From Dactylorhiza incarnata (Eukaryota; Streptophyta; Magnoliopsida; Asparagales; Orchidaceae): DNA of 64,000 bases. The position numbers and the translations under genes are program-made. The notes under the pieces were generated by a model. The model worked only from the letters and a program-made list of their open reading frames with translations. It was not told the origin of the DNA and did no database searches. The stretch lies in contig JAWHQI010000718.1 in NCBI GenBank assembly GCA_033032865.1, positions 186,001 through 250,000 of the forward strand, given 5' to 3'. This document shows positions 21,616 to 32,574 of the stretch, piece by piece; position 1 is the stretch's first letter, and every line of letters begins with the position of its first letter.

Positions 21616-22170
21616 GCTTCATGGAGAACTTTTTGCGGATCGCTCTTCCTCCCGTACAATTTGACAAGGATGGATCAGAAGTTCGTATGGTCACCAGCAT
21701 GTGCATGAGCTTTTGAGGAGTTAAAGGGTCGTCAAACCATGACACCAATCATGTGTTTGCCATGCGGTACGGAAGGCTACGAAATTTATAGTGATGCATC
21801 AGGGAGCGGCTTTGGGTGCATTCTGCTTCAGCATGGTTCAGTGATTTCTTATGGCTCGCACCAGTTGAAAGTGCATGAGAGGAACTATCTGGTCCATGAC
21901 TTGGAGTTGGCGGCTGTGATATTTGCACTGAAATTATGGCGGCATTAGTTATTGGTGTGAAGGTTGATATCTTTACTGACCACAAGAGCCTTAAGTATTT
22001 GTTAAATCAGAAGGAGCTAAATATGCTACAAGGAAGGTTGATGGAGTTCCTGGGGGACTACACTTTCGAAATTCACTATACGCATGAGAAGGGAAATGTT
22101 ATCACAGATGCTTTGAGCCAGAGGACTTCTGCACAAGCCAGTTGGATTCAGATACATGATCCGCGCTGAT
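21616..22170 (+). pseudogene. Tek-2 RNase H
   Basis: [20 protein letters not shown] (21778-21836) includes the first catalytic Asp. [20 protein letters not shown] follows, then a stop at 21946-21948 and, in a new frame, VDIFTDHKSLKYLLNQKELN and HYTHEKGNVITDALSQR (21961-22120). The order and spacing are typical of gypsy RNase H. Confidence 0.85.
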
Positions 22171-22289
22171 CAGCGACTTGGAAGCCTTGGAGATTTCCTG
22201 TGTGGATAGAAGCTGCTAGCGCGAGTGCGTGCTTGAACTAGACGGAGGTGTAATATGACCTCGCAGTAAGAATATGAAAGGCCCTGGAG

Positions 22290-23380
22290 CTTGATGCAAG
22301 CATGAAGCGCTACTTGGCGGAGACTGAGGTTGGGTCTGCTGCCGAGTTTGTGTTGCACGATGGTCTTTTGTGGAAAGATAGTCGGTTGTGCGTCCCAAGT
22401 GTTGGCAAGTTGCGGGAGGAATTGATGTACGAGGCACATTTTACGAAGTACTCAATCCACCTGGGGAGCACAAAAATGTACCAAGACATGAAAAAGTTTT
22501 TTTGGTGGCCAGGTTTAAAGAAGAACATAGTCATTTACGTGGACAAAATGCAAAACTTGCGCACTTGTGAAGGCAGAATGTCAGAAACCTAGTGGTTTCC
22601 TGAAGTCACTTGCCTATTCTAGAATGGAAATTCGATGTTATTTCTATGGATTTCATGCATGGTTTGCCGACGTCGCAAAGCGGGAATGATGATATTTGGG
22701 TGATCGTGGATAAGCATGACAAAGGTATCCCACTTTATTCCAAACTGAAAGGATGATTAAATGGAGAAGTTAGCAAAGCTATATGTAGATAACATTGTAT
22801 GACTGCACGGTGTGCCCCGTAACATCGTAAGTGACCGAGATGGGCGCTTCACGTCGAAATATTGGAGGCTAATCAACCATATGTTGGGTATCAAGCTAAA
22901 ATTTAGCTACTGCCTTCCAACCTCAAATGGATGGGCAGACTGAACGGACCAACAGGACATTGGAGAATATGCTCTGATGTGCGCCTTGGATTTTAGAAAG
23001 AGGTGGGAATATCTTCTCTTTATGATTGAGTTCGCTTATAATAACAGCTACCAGGGCAAGTATACAAATGACGCCCTTTGAGGCACTTTATGGAAGAAAG
23101 TGTCATACTCCCTTGGCATGGGCGGAGACAGACAAAACTAAGTTGTTTAAGCGAAAGGAAGTCGAAAGATGCCAATTCTTCTATTAGAACAATCCGTGAG
23201 AGATTTTTGATTGCGCAAGATAGCCAGGTTAAATACTACAACGCCACGCACAGAAATGTTGAGTTCTCCATGGGCGAATGGGATTATCTTAAAATCAAAC
23301 CATACAAGGGTGTGTCCAGAATTCAACGCCTGGAAAAGCTGAGTCCAAGATACCTTTGACCATTTGAGATACTGGAACAT
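22290..23380 (+). pseudogene. Tek-2 integrase
   Basis: The zinc-binding N-terminus is seen at 22302-22592 (AHFTKYSIHLGSTKMYQDMK and FFWWPGLKKNIVIYV). The core is decayed, but the block around the second catalytic Asp (NIVSDRDGRFTSKYW, about 22820-22866) and DGQTERTNRTLE (about 22925-22965) are readable across frames. The C-terminal part (23078-23359) holds FSMGEWDYLKIKPYKGVSRI. Multiple stops and shifts. Confidence 0.8.
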
Positions 23381-23702
23381 GTTGGTGAAGCTGCCTATCA
23401 GCTCGCTCTTTCGGCAGAGTTGAGCGGTTTACACGATGTGTTTCACATATCTGTGCTCAGGAAGGCTGTGCAAGAACCTAGCCAAGTGCTTGTGGCGAAT
23501 CAAATGCCAGTCGTTGAGGGGCTAAAGGCAAAGGTCACGCCTATTCGCATCGAGAACACTGATTTCAAGTAGTTGCGGAATAAAATGATCAAGATGGTCA
23601 AAGTCCGGTGGGACAATTGCGGGCGTGAGGAGCTTTCATGGGAGCGTAAGCAAACCATGAGTGACGAGTTCCCCGAGTTGTTCCATGGAGGTACAAGTTA
23701 AA
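23380..23702 (+). pseudogene. Tek-2 chromodomain-like C-terminus
   Basis: After the integrase comes LHDVFHISVLRKAVQEPSQV, then KVRWDNCGREELSWERKQTM and EFPELFHGG. This matches the tail of Tekay/Del-type plant chromoviruses, which carry a chromodomain thought to guide insertion to heterochromatin. One stop interrupts it (TAG near 23570). Confidence 0.75.
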
Positions 23703-23760
23703 TTTGTGTATCTTTATAGTTATTTGCACTGTTCGAATTTTGGTAAAAAATTCTTTTTAA

Positions 23761-23789
23761 GGGGGGGGGGGGGGGGGGGGGGGGGGGGG
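23761..23789 (+). repeat. 29-base poly-G at the Tek-2 purine tract
   Basis: An uninterrupted run of 29 G directly before GATTG and the 3' LTR. In related elements the polypurine tract (typically TTTTAAGGGGGGGAGAATT) sits exactly here, so the run is an expanded PPT. It could form G-quadruplexes; its true length may also be affected by sequencing error. Confidence 0.8.
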
Positions 23790-23791
23790 AT

Positions 23792-25647
23792 TGTAAGAGC
23801 CCGGTTTTCATGTGCAATGATTTTGCGGTGTTCTAAGCTAAGGAGCTAGCGATGGGTGTTAGGGATAGCGCCGGAGGAAGCTCTTATCATCGAAATGGTT
23901 GAGTATCGACAAAAGTACTTGTGTGAGTCATTGAAAACATCAAGACAAATCGTCCAGTGCTAGCGGCAACGGCAGCGGAAGCGCCGGCGGTAGTTGTCTC
24001 GACGAATTTGTGTCCCGACAAATGTGTTCTGATGACTCATGTCAAGCACTCGTGAATTTGATTCGACGAGAGCTAGCACTGGCGGTAGCGCTAGTGGTGG
24101 CGTTCTCGATGAATCCTTAAGTGTCTATGGATATGTTCGTCCTGGGCTAGCGCCTGTGTTAGGCGGTAGCGCCGGCGGTAGCATTTTTCTTTATATAGCC
24201 CCCAAATTCATGGATTTTCCTTAGTTACTCACTTGGACTCTCTCCAAAGGCAAAGGCAGAGGTCAGGGAGAGGAAGGAGGTCCATTTTGGCTAGAACAAA
24301 GTCCGCGTAGGAGATCTCTTGCGCGCTTGTGCCGTCATTGGATCCGTGGAAAGGAAGCTTAAACCCGTGGCACCAAAATGAGCACTAAGGATAACGATTC
24401 TCCTCCTTAATCTATGGACATGTTAGTCCTTTGATTTGCATAGTAGTAGGAAGATTTCCACTAATTAGTGGATAGGTTTCTTCCGATGAGTCGATATGGT
24501 TTATCCTCATTGAATTTGCATATAGAGTCTGGATCATTGTACGGTCATAGGCATACTATGTGAAGACAATCTGGACAAGTTGGTCTGGATTGGTGATGTT
24601 GATATTGCTATATTGCACTCCGGAGAAGACTCCGAGTATGTATGCTTATTTTTCGGGTTTTGGGTGTTGTAATGTGCTGCAAGGAGTCCTGGAGGTTACA
24701 TTCAGGGAATACCCAAAAGAGCTGCCAGAATAGTGATCTGTTATCTAGCGCCAGTGCTAGTGCTAGCGCTGGCGCTAGTGCCAGTGATATGAGATCACGT
24801 GGCATGTTGTGATGATGACCCGGAGGAGGTCGTCTATGTGATCGGGATGAGGCGAAAGTTTACTCGCATCGTGTTGTTTGTTCGCGATGATTGATCCGGG
24901 ACTAGCTAGATTTGAACCTATCCATATTGGTCGGTGAAGAGGTCGCCCCTCGGTGCACTGTCTTATGGAAGAATGTCGGAAAATGTCTGTGTGTACGACT
25001 TAGCTCAATTGATCATCCAAGTTGAAAAAGGACTTGTGGATGGAGTTTGCCTTGAGAGCACAATAAGTACTGCCTAGATTCAACGTATGTGGTGATTGTT
25101 TCTATGTGGTTCTTAGACGCACCTGTGAAATATATGTTGCTATTACTTGCTTACAGGGAAGGAGCACCACCTCCCCGGGCATGGGGTGGGTTCGTTATAA
25201 ATTTATGTCAGCTAAAGCTGATCGATTACCTATTTTCCCACTGCTTGGTGGATTGTGTTTTACAGGTCATGGCGAGACAAGAGGGAAATAGCGGGTTGGA
25301 ACCCTAGCTGTTGCGCTTTGCTAGCCCTCGAAGGCCCAAGTGTTTTGTTTACTACTTTTCATGTGTGGCCGGGCTGCGTGCCAATGTTTGGAAGCCACTT
25401 TTAATGTAAATAAGTTTTGTAATTAACTCTATGTATATTCCTTACTAGTAAACAAGTGGACAAATTATGTAATCTTGTTCTACTTTAATTAAAGGCTTCC
25501 GTTGTGTATGCTCTGTGTATGCTAAGATGGTTTTATTTGAAACTATTTAACTACTAATTATGTAACGCTCTTTACTGTTCATTTAATATGGCATGGGGTC
25601 CCGGTCAGGACATACTGTTATATTCTATGTGACGGGAAGGTGTTACA
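23792..25647 (+). repeat. Tek-2 3' LTR
   Basis: TGTAAGAGCC to GTGTTACA, 1856 bp. U3 carries scattered GCTAGCGC / GGCGGTAGC motifs and an exact TAGCGCCGGCGGTAGC at 24167-24182, nine bases before the TTATATAG box (24191-24198). A second motif cluster lies at 24742-24786 (GCTAGCGCTGGCGCTAG). Parts after TATA share wording with the Tek-3 LTR (GGAGTCCTGGAG, TACCTATTTTCCC-like), so the two are sister families. Confidence 0.9.
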
Positions 25648-25652
25648 CAGGA

Positions 25653-27383
25653 CAACCATACATCACAAAGAAATTAAGGAAGTGTGTAAATATAATACTA
25701 GTGCACAATCACAAAATGATATATATATAGAATATCACAAATTGTCCACCAGAAGAAATACTGAATATAAAAGGGCTCCTGCCCAGAACAAAAGATCCTC
25801 ACTACAACGCTCGCAGAAGTAATAAATACTAATCACACACAGAGCTCGTAGTCGTTGCAGCTCCCAAACTAGGCTGGCTCACATCCTCTTACATCGTACC
25901 CTGGCTTGCCCTAGATATCCTGGGGTAGCTCCATGTCTCCCAATCGGAGCCCCTATGGTGTTAGGTCACATCCGACCGTTAGTCAAAATACTAAGCCAAT
26001 CCCCCACCCCTCCCCCAGTGAATCCTAGGCACCTGAGCGGGAGGAATGAAGAGGAGGGACATCAAAGCAAAAATCACAACAGATGGCGGTGGCCCTGACT
26101 ACTATGAATCAAATACTAAAATTATCAAACATAGGGCCTACTTACACAATTATAATATAACAGCAATAAAGTAGGGGTAATGAAACGACAATAAAGAAGC
26201 AATAAAATAAAAGGTCAAAGATAAAGGTAACCTTAACTTATAAGAATGCACATACAAACTTATAAGTTAAGGGGTCGTTTATTAAGGCCCATCGTATAAA
26301 TATCCCATAATAATTTATACGATGGGGGTATAGGTTTTATGCAGTGTTATGTATGGTATGAAATGTTATGCAAGGTTTTATGTATATATTTCACACCAAT
26401 GCAACTCACCCACATGACTATGCGCGCACAGACCTTTAGTTCCCCGATTTGGAGTTAGTTAAACTCTCAGGTACCACTCATAGTGGCAAATAGAGGCAGT
26501 GGGTTGGGCCACCTAATCCTAGGACAGTATTCACACTACCTATCTTAGACCCTACGTACTACTCGGTACACCAAGCCAGGTGCTACGGAGCATCTTGTAC
26601 TTATGTTGGAATCCATCAGTCTTTTCTTGGCTAAGTGAATACTCACACTTTCCGAGTCAACGTACTAACATCGGTGTGAACGAGTGTACAATACCGATTA
26701 CTCATCAGTTATATGCATAAGCACATATGCTACAATTAAACTCCCGATCCACCGGCTCACCGGACTAACCAGTCCGCTCTAACAAACACTAAGCCACAGC
26801 TTGCAACACATTCCTTTATTAAGTGCTCCCCGAGCCCACTACTCGCAAGACTATACCAACCAAAACCATCTTCCCATAACAAAGGGGTATATGTGCATGT
26901 GTGCTTGATAACTTATTGTTAGATTCATCTTTCCATATTAAATTCCCTAATAGTTTAAGGGTTAATCTTGGCCTTCTCGAGGTCTACCCTGTGAGGGGCT
27001 CGTAGCGGTACTAGGAGGTATGATGGGATGATAGCCCAAACCTCCCTTTCATAAGATATTTAGTATTATTGATGACTACCCAACACCACTCTCTTATGTT
27101 ACTCTAGATTCCTATAATGGATTAAGATTCACTAGTAATATTAATGTTCTCTTGAACACCAACACTCCACTTAAGAGTACACAACTCACACCCACCACTA
27201 GGTGAGGACTTGAAGGACTTTTGCCCCTTCCACCATATATATGACCTACACAACCTCTCACTGAATAATCCCAACCTAAGGACTCATGGAAAAACACAAA
27301 ACCACCAAACTCCTTTTGGCCATCCGCAACCCACTTCAATCTTAAGGGAAAAGTTGGCATTTTTAATGGACCTATATGAACCA
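25653..27383 (-). repeat. Tek-1 5' LTR, right segment
   Basis: Resumes the sequence broken at 17538. 27009-27383 matches 1437-1810 of the 3' LTR. 26975-27060, read on the minus strand, also matches 7049-7142 inside Sire-2. The segment ends where Tat-1 begins; the remaining U3 part of this LTR is not in the window. No coding sequence is recognised here. Confidence 0.6.
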
Positions 27384-28118
27384 TGTTCACCCAGAAGACC
27401 GCTATCAACACAATGGACCACTCAGACCGGGCGGTCTGATATGTTAACCATCTTGCTCTATTTATGATTACTTGCACACAAGCCTCTCGATTCATCAGAC
27501 CAAACTGCTCGGTCTACATATCGACAGACCGCCATCGAGAGGGTAACAATCAGCACAGGTCTAGAGGACAAACTGCGGTTTCGGATCATAGACTGCCCGA
27601 GTTGCGTCTCGGCTCTGTTCGTAGCTCCTCAGCCCTGGCTCAGTATAAACCGGAATTCAAGTCGACATGCCGCACAGCTTCTCTCTTATCTTCCTTTTGT
27701 ATCCCGTCACCTCCTACCCGATTCTCCTGTATCCGAGCAGGCGGTTATTTTATCCCTGCCTGATTGGGCAGGCCCCCGAGCCTATAAATAAGGTGGCGAT
27801 GTTCCCAAAGTATGCACACTCGAATCTGGGAGCTTGCTTGTTTGAGTTGCGGTCTCTAGTTTAGTGTCTTACGTCTTGTTTCCCGACCATCTTCTTTCTT
27901 GCTTTGCCTTGTAACCCGATGTAAACACTTTTCTCAAATCGAGGGAAAGCCGGTCACAAGAGTGGCATTCACCATGACGGGCGAAGTCTGATCTTGACCG
28001 CTGCCAGCGGTATAAGCAATCTAATTTTTCTAAGTCAATAGTTACCGATAACCCGCGGCCTCCTCTTTTCCCTCGCTTTCTTAGCGTTGATCGTGGAGGT
28101 GCAATTTCGGCTTCAACA
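27384..28118 (+). repeat. Tat-1 5' LTR (approximate)
   Basis: Starts TGTTCACCCAGAAGACC where Tek-1 LTR homology ends; likely ends TCGGCTTCAACA at 28118. A TATA box CTATAAATAA lies at about 27781. U3 contains CAGACCGGGCGGTCTG (27423-27438) and several AGACCG / CGGTCT pieces. A primer site is not clear, so the right boundary is approximate. Confidence 0.55.
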
Positions 28119-28224
28119 GAAACACGCGACCTTCAGATCAGCGAGTTGTTGGTGAATTTCTTGATGAAATGACAGACAGCCTGTTCGTCCAGAGAGACCG
28201 TTCTGACCACAGCGATGACTCCTT

Positions 28225-29170
28225 GTGGAAAGCACTAAAACAATCCAAGCGAGAGACCTAGCGGGCTCAAAAGCTGACCGATCAACAATTAGAAGCGATC
28301 AGCCATGCTTTAACCGTGCTAACCGAGCAGCTAATCCCTCAGCAAGCCGCGACTATCCAAGCAGTAACTTCGATTCCTCCTCCTTCTCCATATTCATTAC
28401 CTCAAGTCGCCAACCTTCAACTGCCTCAAGAAGGCTTCATAGCTCGGCAAGCCTTCTACCAGAAAGCCACCCAGAACATCTTAGCACGGGATCTCAATTT
28501 CCAGGGGATGACTTCTCATGCGTCCGCCTCTCCTATCCAGCGGCTTGTCCTCCGGAAGCCTCAACCCTCCTTCTTTATCAAGCGGCTTGTCCGCGAGTAG
28601 CCGCAACTTCAGCAGCTTATTGTTCAGTTCCTCTTCTTTATGAGGACGCCGAGGAAACTTCTCCATTCGTGGACAAAGTTTGGGGAGAGCCAGCTCCAAA
28701 CAATTTCAGGGAACCGCTCTTGCCAACCTACAATGGGGAATCAGATCCAGCCACTCATCTTCAATCTTTCGACTCGGTTGTTGATTTGAGAACCCTCACT
28801 GATGTTACTAGGTGTAAACACCTCGTGACATCCTATGATGGACAAGCAAGGGAATGGTTCTATGGATTGCACCCCCAATCCATCAGTTGTTTCACAGAAT
28901 TGCATAGAGAATTCTAGCTTAGATTCTCTACTTCAAAAAAGAGGAAAAGTGGCCCGGCGGCCCTGTTTGAAATATGGCAGCGAGAAGACAAGACATGGGT
29001 CGTTTCATTGATCACTTTCAGAAGGAGATCATGGAGATACAGAATGTTGATCCAGATCTATACAGGGTTGCTCTGATCCATGGCCTAAGAGAGGTGCCAC
29101 TAAAGTTCGAAGCCTGCATCAGAGAACCAAGAACTTAACAGGAAATGATCAGCCTGGAAAATATGTTCAT
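28225..29170 (+). pseudogene. Tat-1 Gag, capsid part
   Basis: An open stretch at 28225-28917 ends with a Tat-type capsid domain: LPTYNGESDPATHLQSFDSV, CKHLVTSYDGQAREWFYGLH and SISCFTELHREF. After a TAG at 28915-28917 the same domain continues in other frames to about 29170, with DHFQKEIMEIQNVDPDLYRV and ALIHGLREVPLKFEACIREP. The proline/serine-rich first half is less conserved. Stops make it non-functional. Confidence 0.8.
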
Positions 29171-29844
29171 CAGGGGTGAAAAAAGTAACCCTTGGTTATG
29201 TCGCAAATCTTCTCAATGATAAGGATCTGTCCATCTCTTCTTCCAACTATCAACAACAATATCACCATCCACCTCGGCCAGATTTTGAACCCCGTGCTCA
29301 AAGGGGGAGAAATTTCAGGCATAAACAACCTGCTTTCGGCCATCTATGGTTTCAGGAGCAGAAACCGTCGTTAGCCGCCGCACCCGCTCTATCCATGACA
29401 ATTCCACAAATAATGCCAGTGTATCTGCCGAAATACATTGCGTCGTCACCTCCAGTCTCTCCATCCACTCAGTATGATGATTCTCAAGAATTATTTACTC
29501 CCCTCAATATCACTATGGACGAGGTTGTCCAAATTCTGCAAAAGAGGATTGACTTCAAGAAACCTGCTCCTCTGAGGTTAGATATCAGAAATCGCAATCA
29601 AAACCTCTTCTGCGAATACCACAAGGAGGGAGGGAATCTAACCAAAAATTGTCGGGCCCTCCACCTGTTGATCGAAAGACTCTTGGGAGAGGGAAAGCTC
29701 CAAGGTCTGGTTAGAAAAGAGATGCCTACTGACCGTCAACTTCAAAGGGGAAGGAAACAGTATAAGTCATCTAGGAGTGTGCTAATGTGGAGGATGTCGG
29801 CTTTTATGGCGACATCCATCCTACCACTGAATGCATTGAAGTAA
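29171..29844 (+). pseudogene. Tat-1 Gag C-terminal part with zinc-finger-like motif
   Basis: Open at 29176-29844. Residues near 148-185 read FCEYHKEGGNLTKNCRALHL then LIERLLGEGKLQGLVRK. This CX2H...C arrangement before an 'I..LI..GKLQ.FV' helix is characteristic of Tat-group Gag. It separates the capsid from the protease. Confidence 0.78.
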
Positions 29845-29942
29845 ATGATGAGGGACCCCTCGATAACATTTATTGCATTCATGGAGGAGCTGGGCCCGAA
29901 TATTCTAGAAAATCAAGCATTGCAAGAATCTTCAAATAGGAA

Positions 29943-30416
29943 GTGGCAGCCACTTCTACTTCTGCTCCAGAAAGGTCGGTCGTTACCTTTTTCCAGGATG
30001 ACCTTCCTCCAAATGCCAATCCATTTGATGATGTCGTGGTAATTAAAGCTATCATTGAAAATTACACGGTACATAAGATTCTGATTGACACAGGCAGCTC
30101 GGTCAATCTCCTCTTCCGCCTAACTTTTGAAGCCCTAAAGACCGGAAAGCCTCTGCTTTCCACTAAAGGGCCCCTCTACGGCTTCTCGGGAGAGAAGAAA
30201 GAATTAGAAGGATGCGTGAAGCTTCTGGTATCATTGGGAGGCATAACAAAGCTTATTAATTTTGTGGTGGTGGACGCCCCTAGTAGCTATTGTGCCATCT
30301 TTGGAAGGCCCATTCTGAATGTTTATCGAGAGGTGGTGTCTACTTTCCATCTGGCTCTCAAATTTGCGGCTAAAGGGAGGCAGTATCGGATTCGTAGCGA
30401 TCCAAAGGTAGGCTAG
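29943..30416 (+). pseudogene. Tat-1 aspartic protease
   Basis: 157 open codons. VVIKAIIENYTVHKILIDTG contains the catalytic DTG (about residue 50), followed by SSVNLLF, PLYGFSGEKKELEGCVKL, VVDAPSSYCAIFGRPILN and VVSTFHLALKFAAKG, all Tat-type protease features. The domain itself looks intact. It is cut off from RT by the Tek-3 insertion at 30560. It may be part of a larger frame rather than start at this ATG. Confidence 0.82.
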
Positions 30417-30559
30417 GAGTGTTATGTCAAAACAGTCAACATGATTACCGATACTCCACTTTCCGAGCTTCCGGCTGTTATCCTTGAAGTGGCCAAGCTT
30501 CCAGAAGTGGCTGAAGAGAATAAAGAATGAGAAGGGGCTCACCTGGAACCTACTCAGGT

Positions 30560-32349
30560 TGTAACACCCCAATTCTGGAAGCAGATTTGGGCTGCTAGTA
30601 GCAGTTCATCAAACGGCCGCCTGCTGCGTTCGACGAATGGCCGCCTGGTTGCGTTCAACGAACGGCCGCCTGACTGCGTTCGACAGATGGCCGCCTGGTT
30701 GCGTTCCCTGGCTGCGTTCGACAAACGCCATTCCGTTCGACGAATGCCTGTCAGTTCGTCAAACATTGTCCAGTTCGGCGATATTTGCGTTACAGACCCG
30801 TGATTTGTGATCGTGGCCGTCAAATCCAAAAGTTTTGGATCCAATGCTTGGGATTTATTCCGGGAATTCATAGGGTTTGACCAGAGGAGTGTTTATCCTC
30901 TTTATTTATAAATCTGATCTCTCTTCAAGCTTGAGGAAGAAGAAAGCCGAGGAGGAAGAAGAAGGCATCTTCTGCCATTGACGGAGCTCTGAAGCTCCGA
31001 ATCGCGAGCCATTTTCAGATCTGGAAAGAGCAGCCCGTTGCGGTTCTTTCTATCCGAGTGAAATCTCAGATCTATGGCGAACAAGAAATCTCCAAGGGTA
31101 ACGATCTTCTACTTGGACAAGTGAAGTCCTCCTTTTTATGGCATATTTGCATGGAAAATCCCCCACCGATTGGTGGAGAAAAGGGAGTTCTCTAGCCGGT
31201 TGATCATTTCAATCCCCTTTGGTTACTTGCATTTAGCCTCCGGAATCGTAGTACGGACATAGGCATTGTGCTGTGAAACCCATCCGGACAGGTGGTCTGG
31301 ATTGGTGATGGCTATATTATCGATTGTGCCGGAGAAGACTCTGTGATCTTGTATGTGCTATTTTCGGGTTCTGCTTATTGTTGAGTACTGCAGGGAGTCC
31401 TGGAGTTAACCTCCAGGAAATACCCGAAGTTGTGGGCGGATCCATTGATTTGTCACTAACGCCCTGCGTTAGGGCTTAACGCCGGCGGTATCTCCCAGGG
31501 TGCTGTTTTGTTGAGGTGTGATACCTCCTTTCGTTGCTCGGGCTGAGGTGAAGCCATACCCGCAGCGTGCCGATTGATGCCGACGATTTGAGCACGGGCA
31601 AAGCTGATCCAAACCCTCTCCTATACTGAGTCGGTGAACAGGTAGCTCCTCGGTGCACCGTAAGATATTGGGATTAGTCTGTAAGACAAGATAGTCTTGA
31701 CGGTCGAAGCTCATGCGAACTCTTTGTTTTAGGAGTTGTTAGGTGTGGCTCAGGGGAGTACACCGTGAGAGTGCCTTGAGAGCACAAAACGTGTGTCCAT
31801 GCGTGCCAACGTTGGTGTTGATTGCTTATACATGTGGTGCTTGAACTCTCCTTAACAATCTATGCCTATACTGTCTGCCTGCAGGGAAGGAGTACCGCCA
31901 CCCCGTCTATAGGGGTGGGGTCGTTATAATATTGGTCAGCGTTAGCTGACCGGTTACTTGTTTCCACGTTTTGGTGGATCATTGTTGCAGGTGCAAGTGA
32001 GCAAAGCGGGAAATAGCTTGCTGGAGCTTATGCTGTGTTGGCCCTCGAAGGCCATCCTCCCCTCTTTTGCTTTCCTTAAATTGTCGGCCTACGTGTCGAT
32101 GTATGTTTGAGTTTAAATACATTATTCAATGTAAGGCCTTAAGGCCGTAACTCTATTTTTTCATTCCTGGGATAGTGGACAGTTATAAAAGGTTTTTTTA
32201 ATCAATGCTTCCACTTACGTTTAATTCACTCTGGTGTAGTTGTAGCTCTTTCTGTTTATCACCTTATAATGCCTAGCTTGTGTGTATAGTATGGCGAGGG
32301 ATCCCGGCCGGACCTACTGTTATATTATTTGTACTGGCAGGGTGTTACA
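30560..32349 (+). repeat. Tek-3 5' LTR
   Basis: TGTAACACCC to GGTGTTACA, 1790 bp. U3 (30600-30780) is built of TGCGTTCGACGAA and GGCCGCCTG motifs repeated several times, unlike the Tek-2 U3. A TATA-like TTATTTATAAAT lies near 30902. Downstream parts match the Tek-2 LTR, and at the equivalent of the second Tek-2 motif cluster it has AACGCCGGCGGTA (31476-31488). Confidence 0.88.
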
Positions 32350-32352
32350 ATT

Positions 32353-32363
32353 TGGTATCGGAT
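32353..32363 (+). other. Tek-3 primer-binding site
   Basis: TGGTATCGGAT four bases after the LTR; a decayed form of the tRNA-Met site TGGTATCAGAG. Confidence 0.7.
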
Positions 32364-32497
32364 TTAAGGAATCGATCCGTAGTTTCGTGAATTCGAGGCC
32401 GAATTCATTTTAAGTGGTGGAGTGCACGTGTTGTGCGTTCACCTAAAATGATTTCAAAACTAACAAGAATGTCCACTAAGGAATGAAAATCATGCTT

Positions 32498-32574
32498 GTT
32501 TGTGGAACCTGAGCATTCCTTGCTTGTTTGTTGTTATGTTTTCGGTCCCTAATCTGTGTTTCGCATGATTATAG
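32498..32574 (+). other. Candidate 5' leader intron of Tek-3
   Basis: GTTTGT to ATTATAG, 77 bases. In the unspliced RNA the Gag frame is preceded directly by an in-frame TAG (32572-32574), which is the acceptor itself, and no ATG starts the conserved Gag N-terminus. An ATG at 32483-32485 would join in frame, phase 0. Matches the candidate in Tek-2; tentative. Confidence 0.35.

Larger units (their letters stand above)
17539..25647 (+). mobile_element. Tek-2: complete plus-strand chromovirus (gypsy), 8.1 kb
   Basis: LTRs 17539-18883 and 23792-25647, primer site at 18887, gag-pol between, and a near-perfect 5-bp duplication (CAGGC at 17534-17538, CAGGA at 25648-25652). It is inserted in the Tek-1 5' LTR. 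Pol ends with a chromodomain-like region, placing it with plant chromoviruses. Coding sequence has many stops and shifts. A 29-base G-run stands where the purine tract should be. Confidence 0.88.
27384..30559 (+). mobile_element. Tat-1: truncated Tat-type gypsy element
   Basis: 5' LTR (about 27384-28118), Gag and protease in the plus direction, then an abrupt stop where the Tek-3 LTR starts (30560). No RT, integrase or 3' LTR is present in the window. Gag and protease wording matches the plant Tat/Retand group, for example FCEYHKEGG.LTKNC and LIDTGSSVNLLF with YCAIFGRPILN. Confidence 0.8.

Noticed and set aside
27464..27864. Small plus-strand frames of 65-99 codons in the Tat-1 LTR
   Set aside because: They overlap U3, TATA box and transcript start of the LTR and have no recognisable product.
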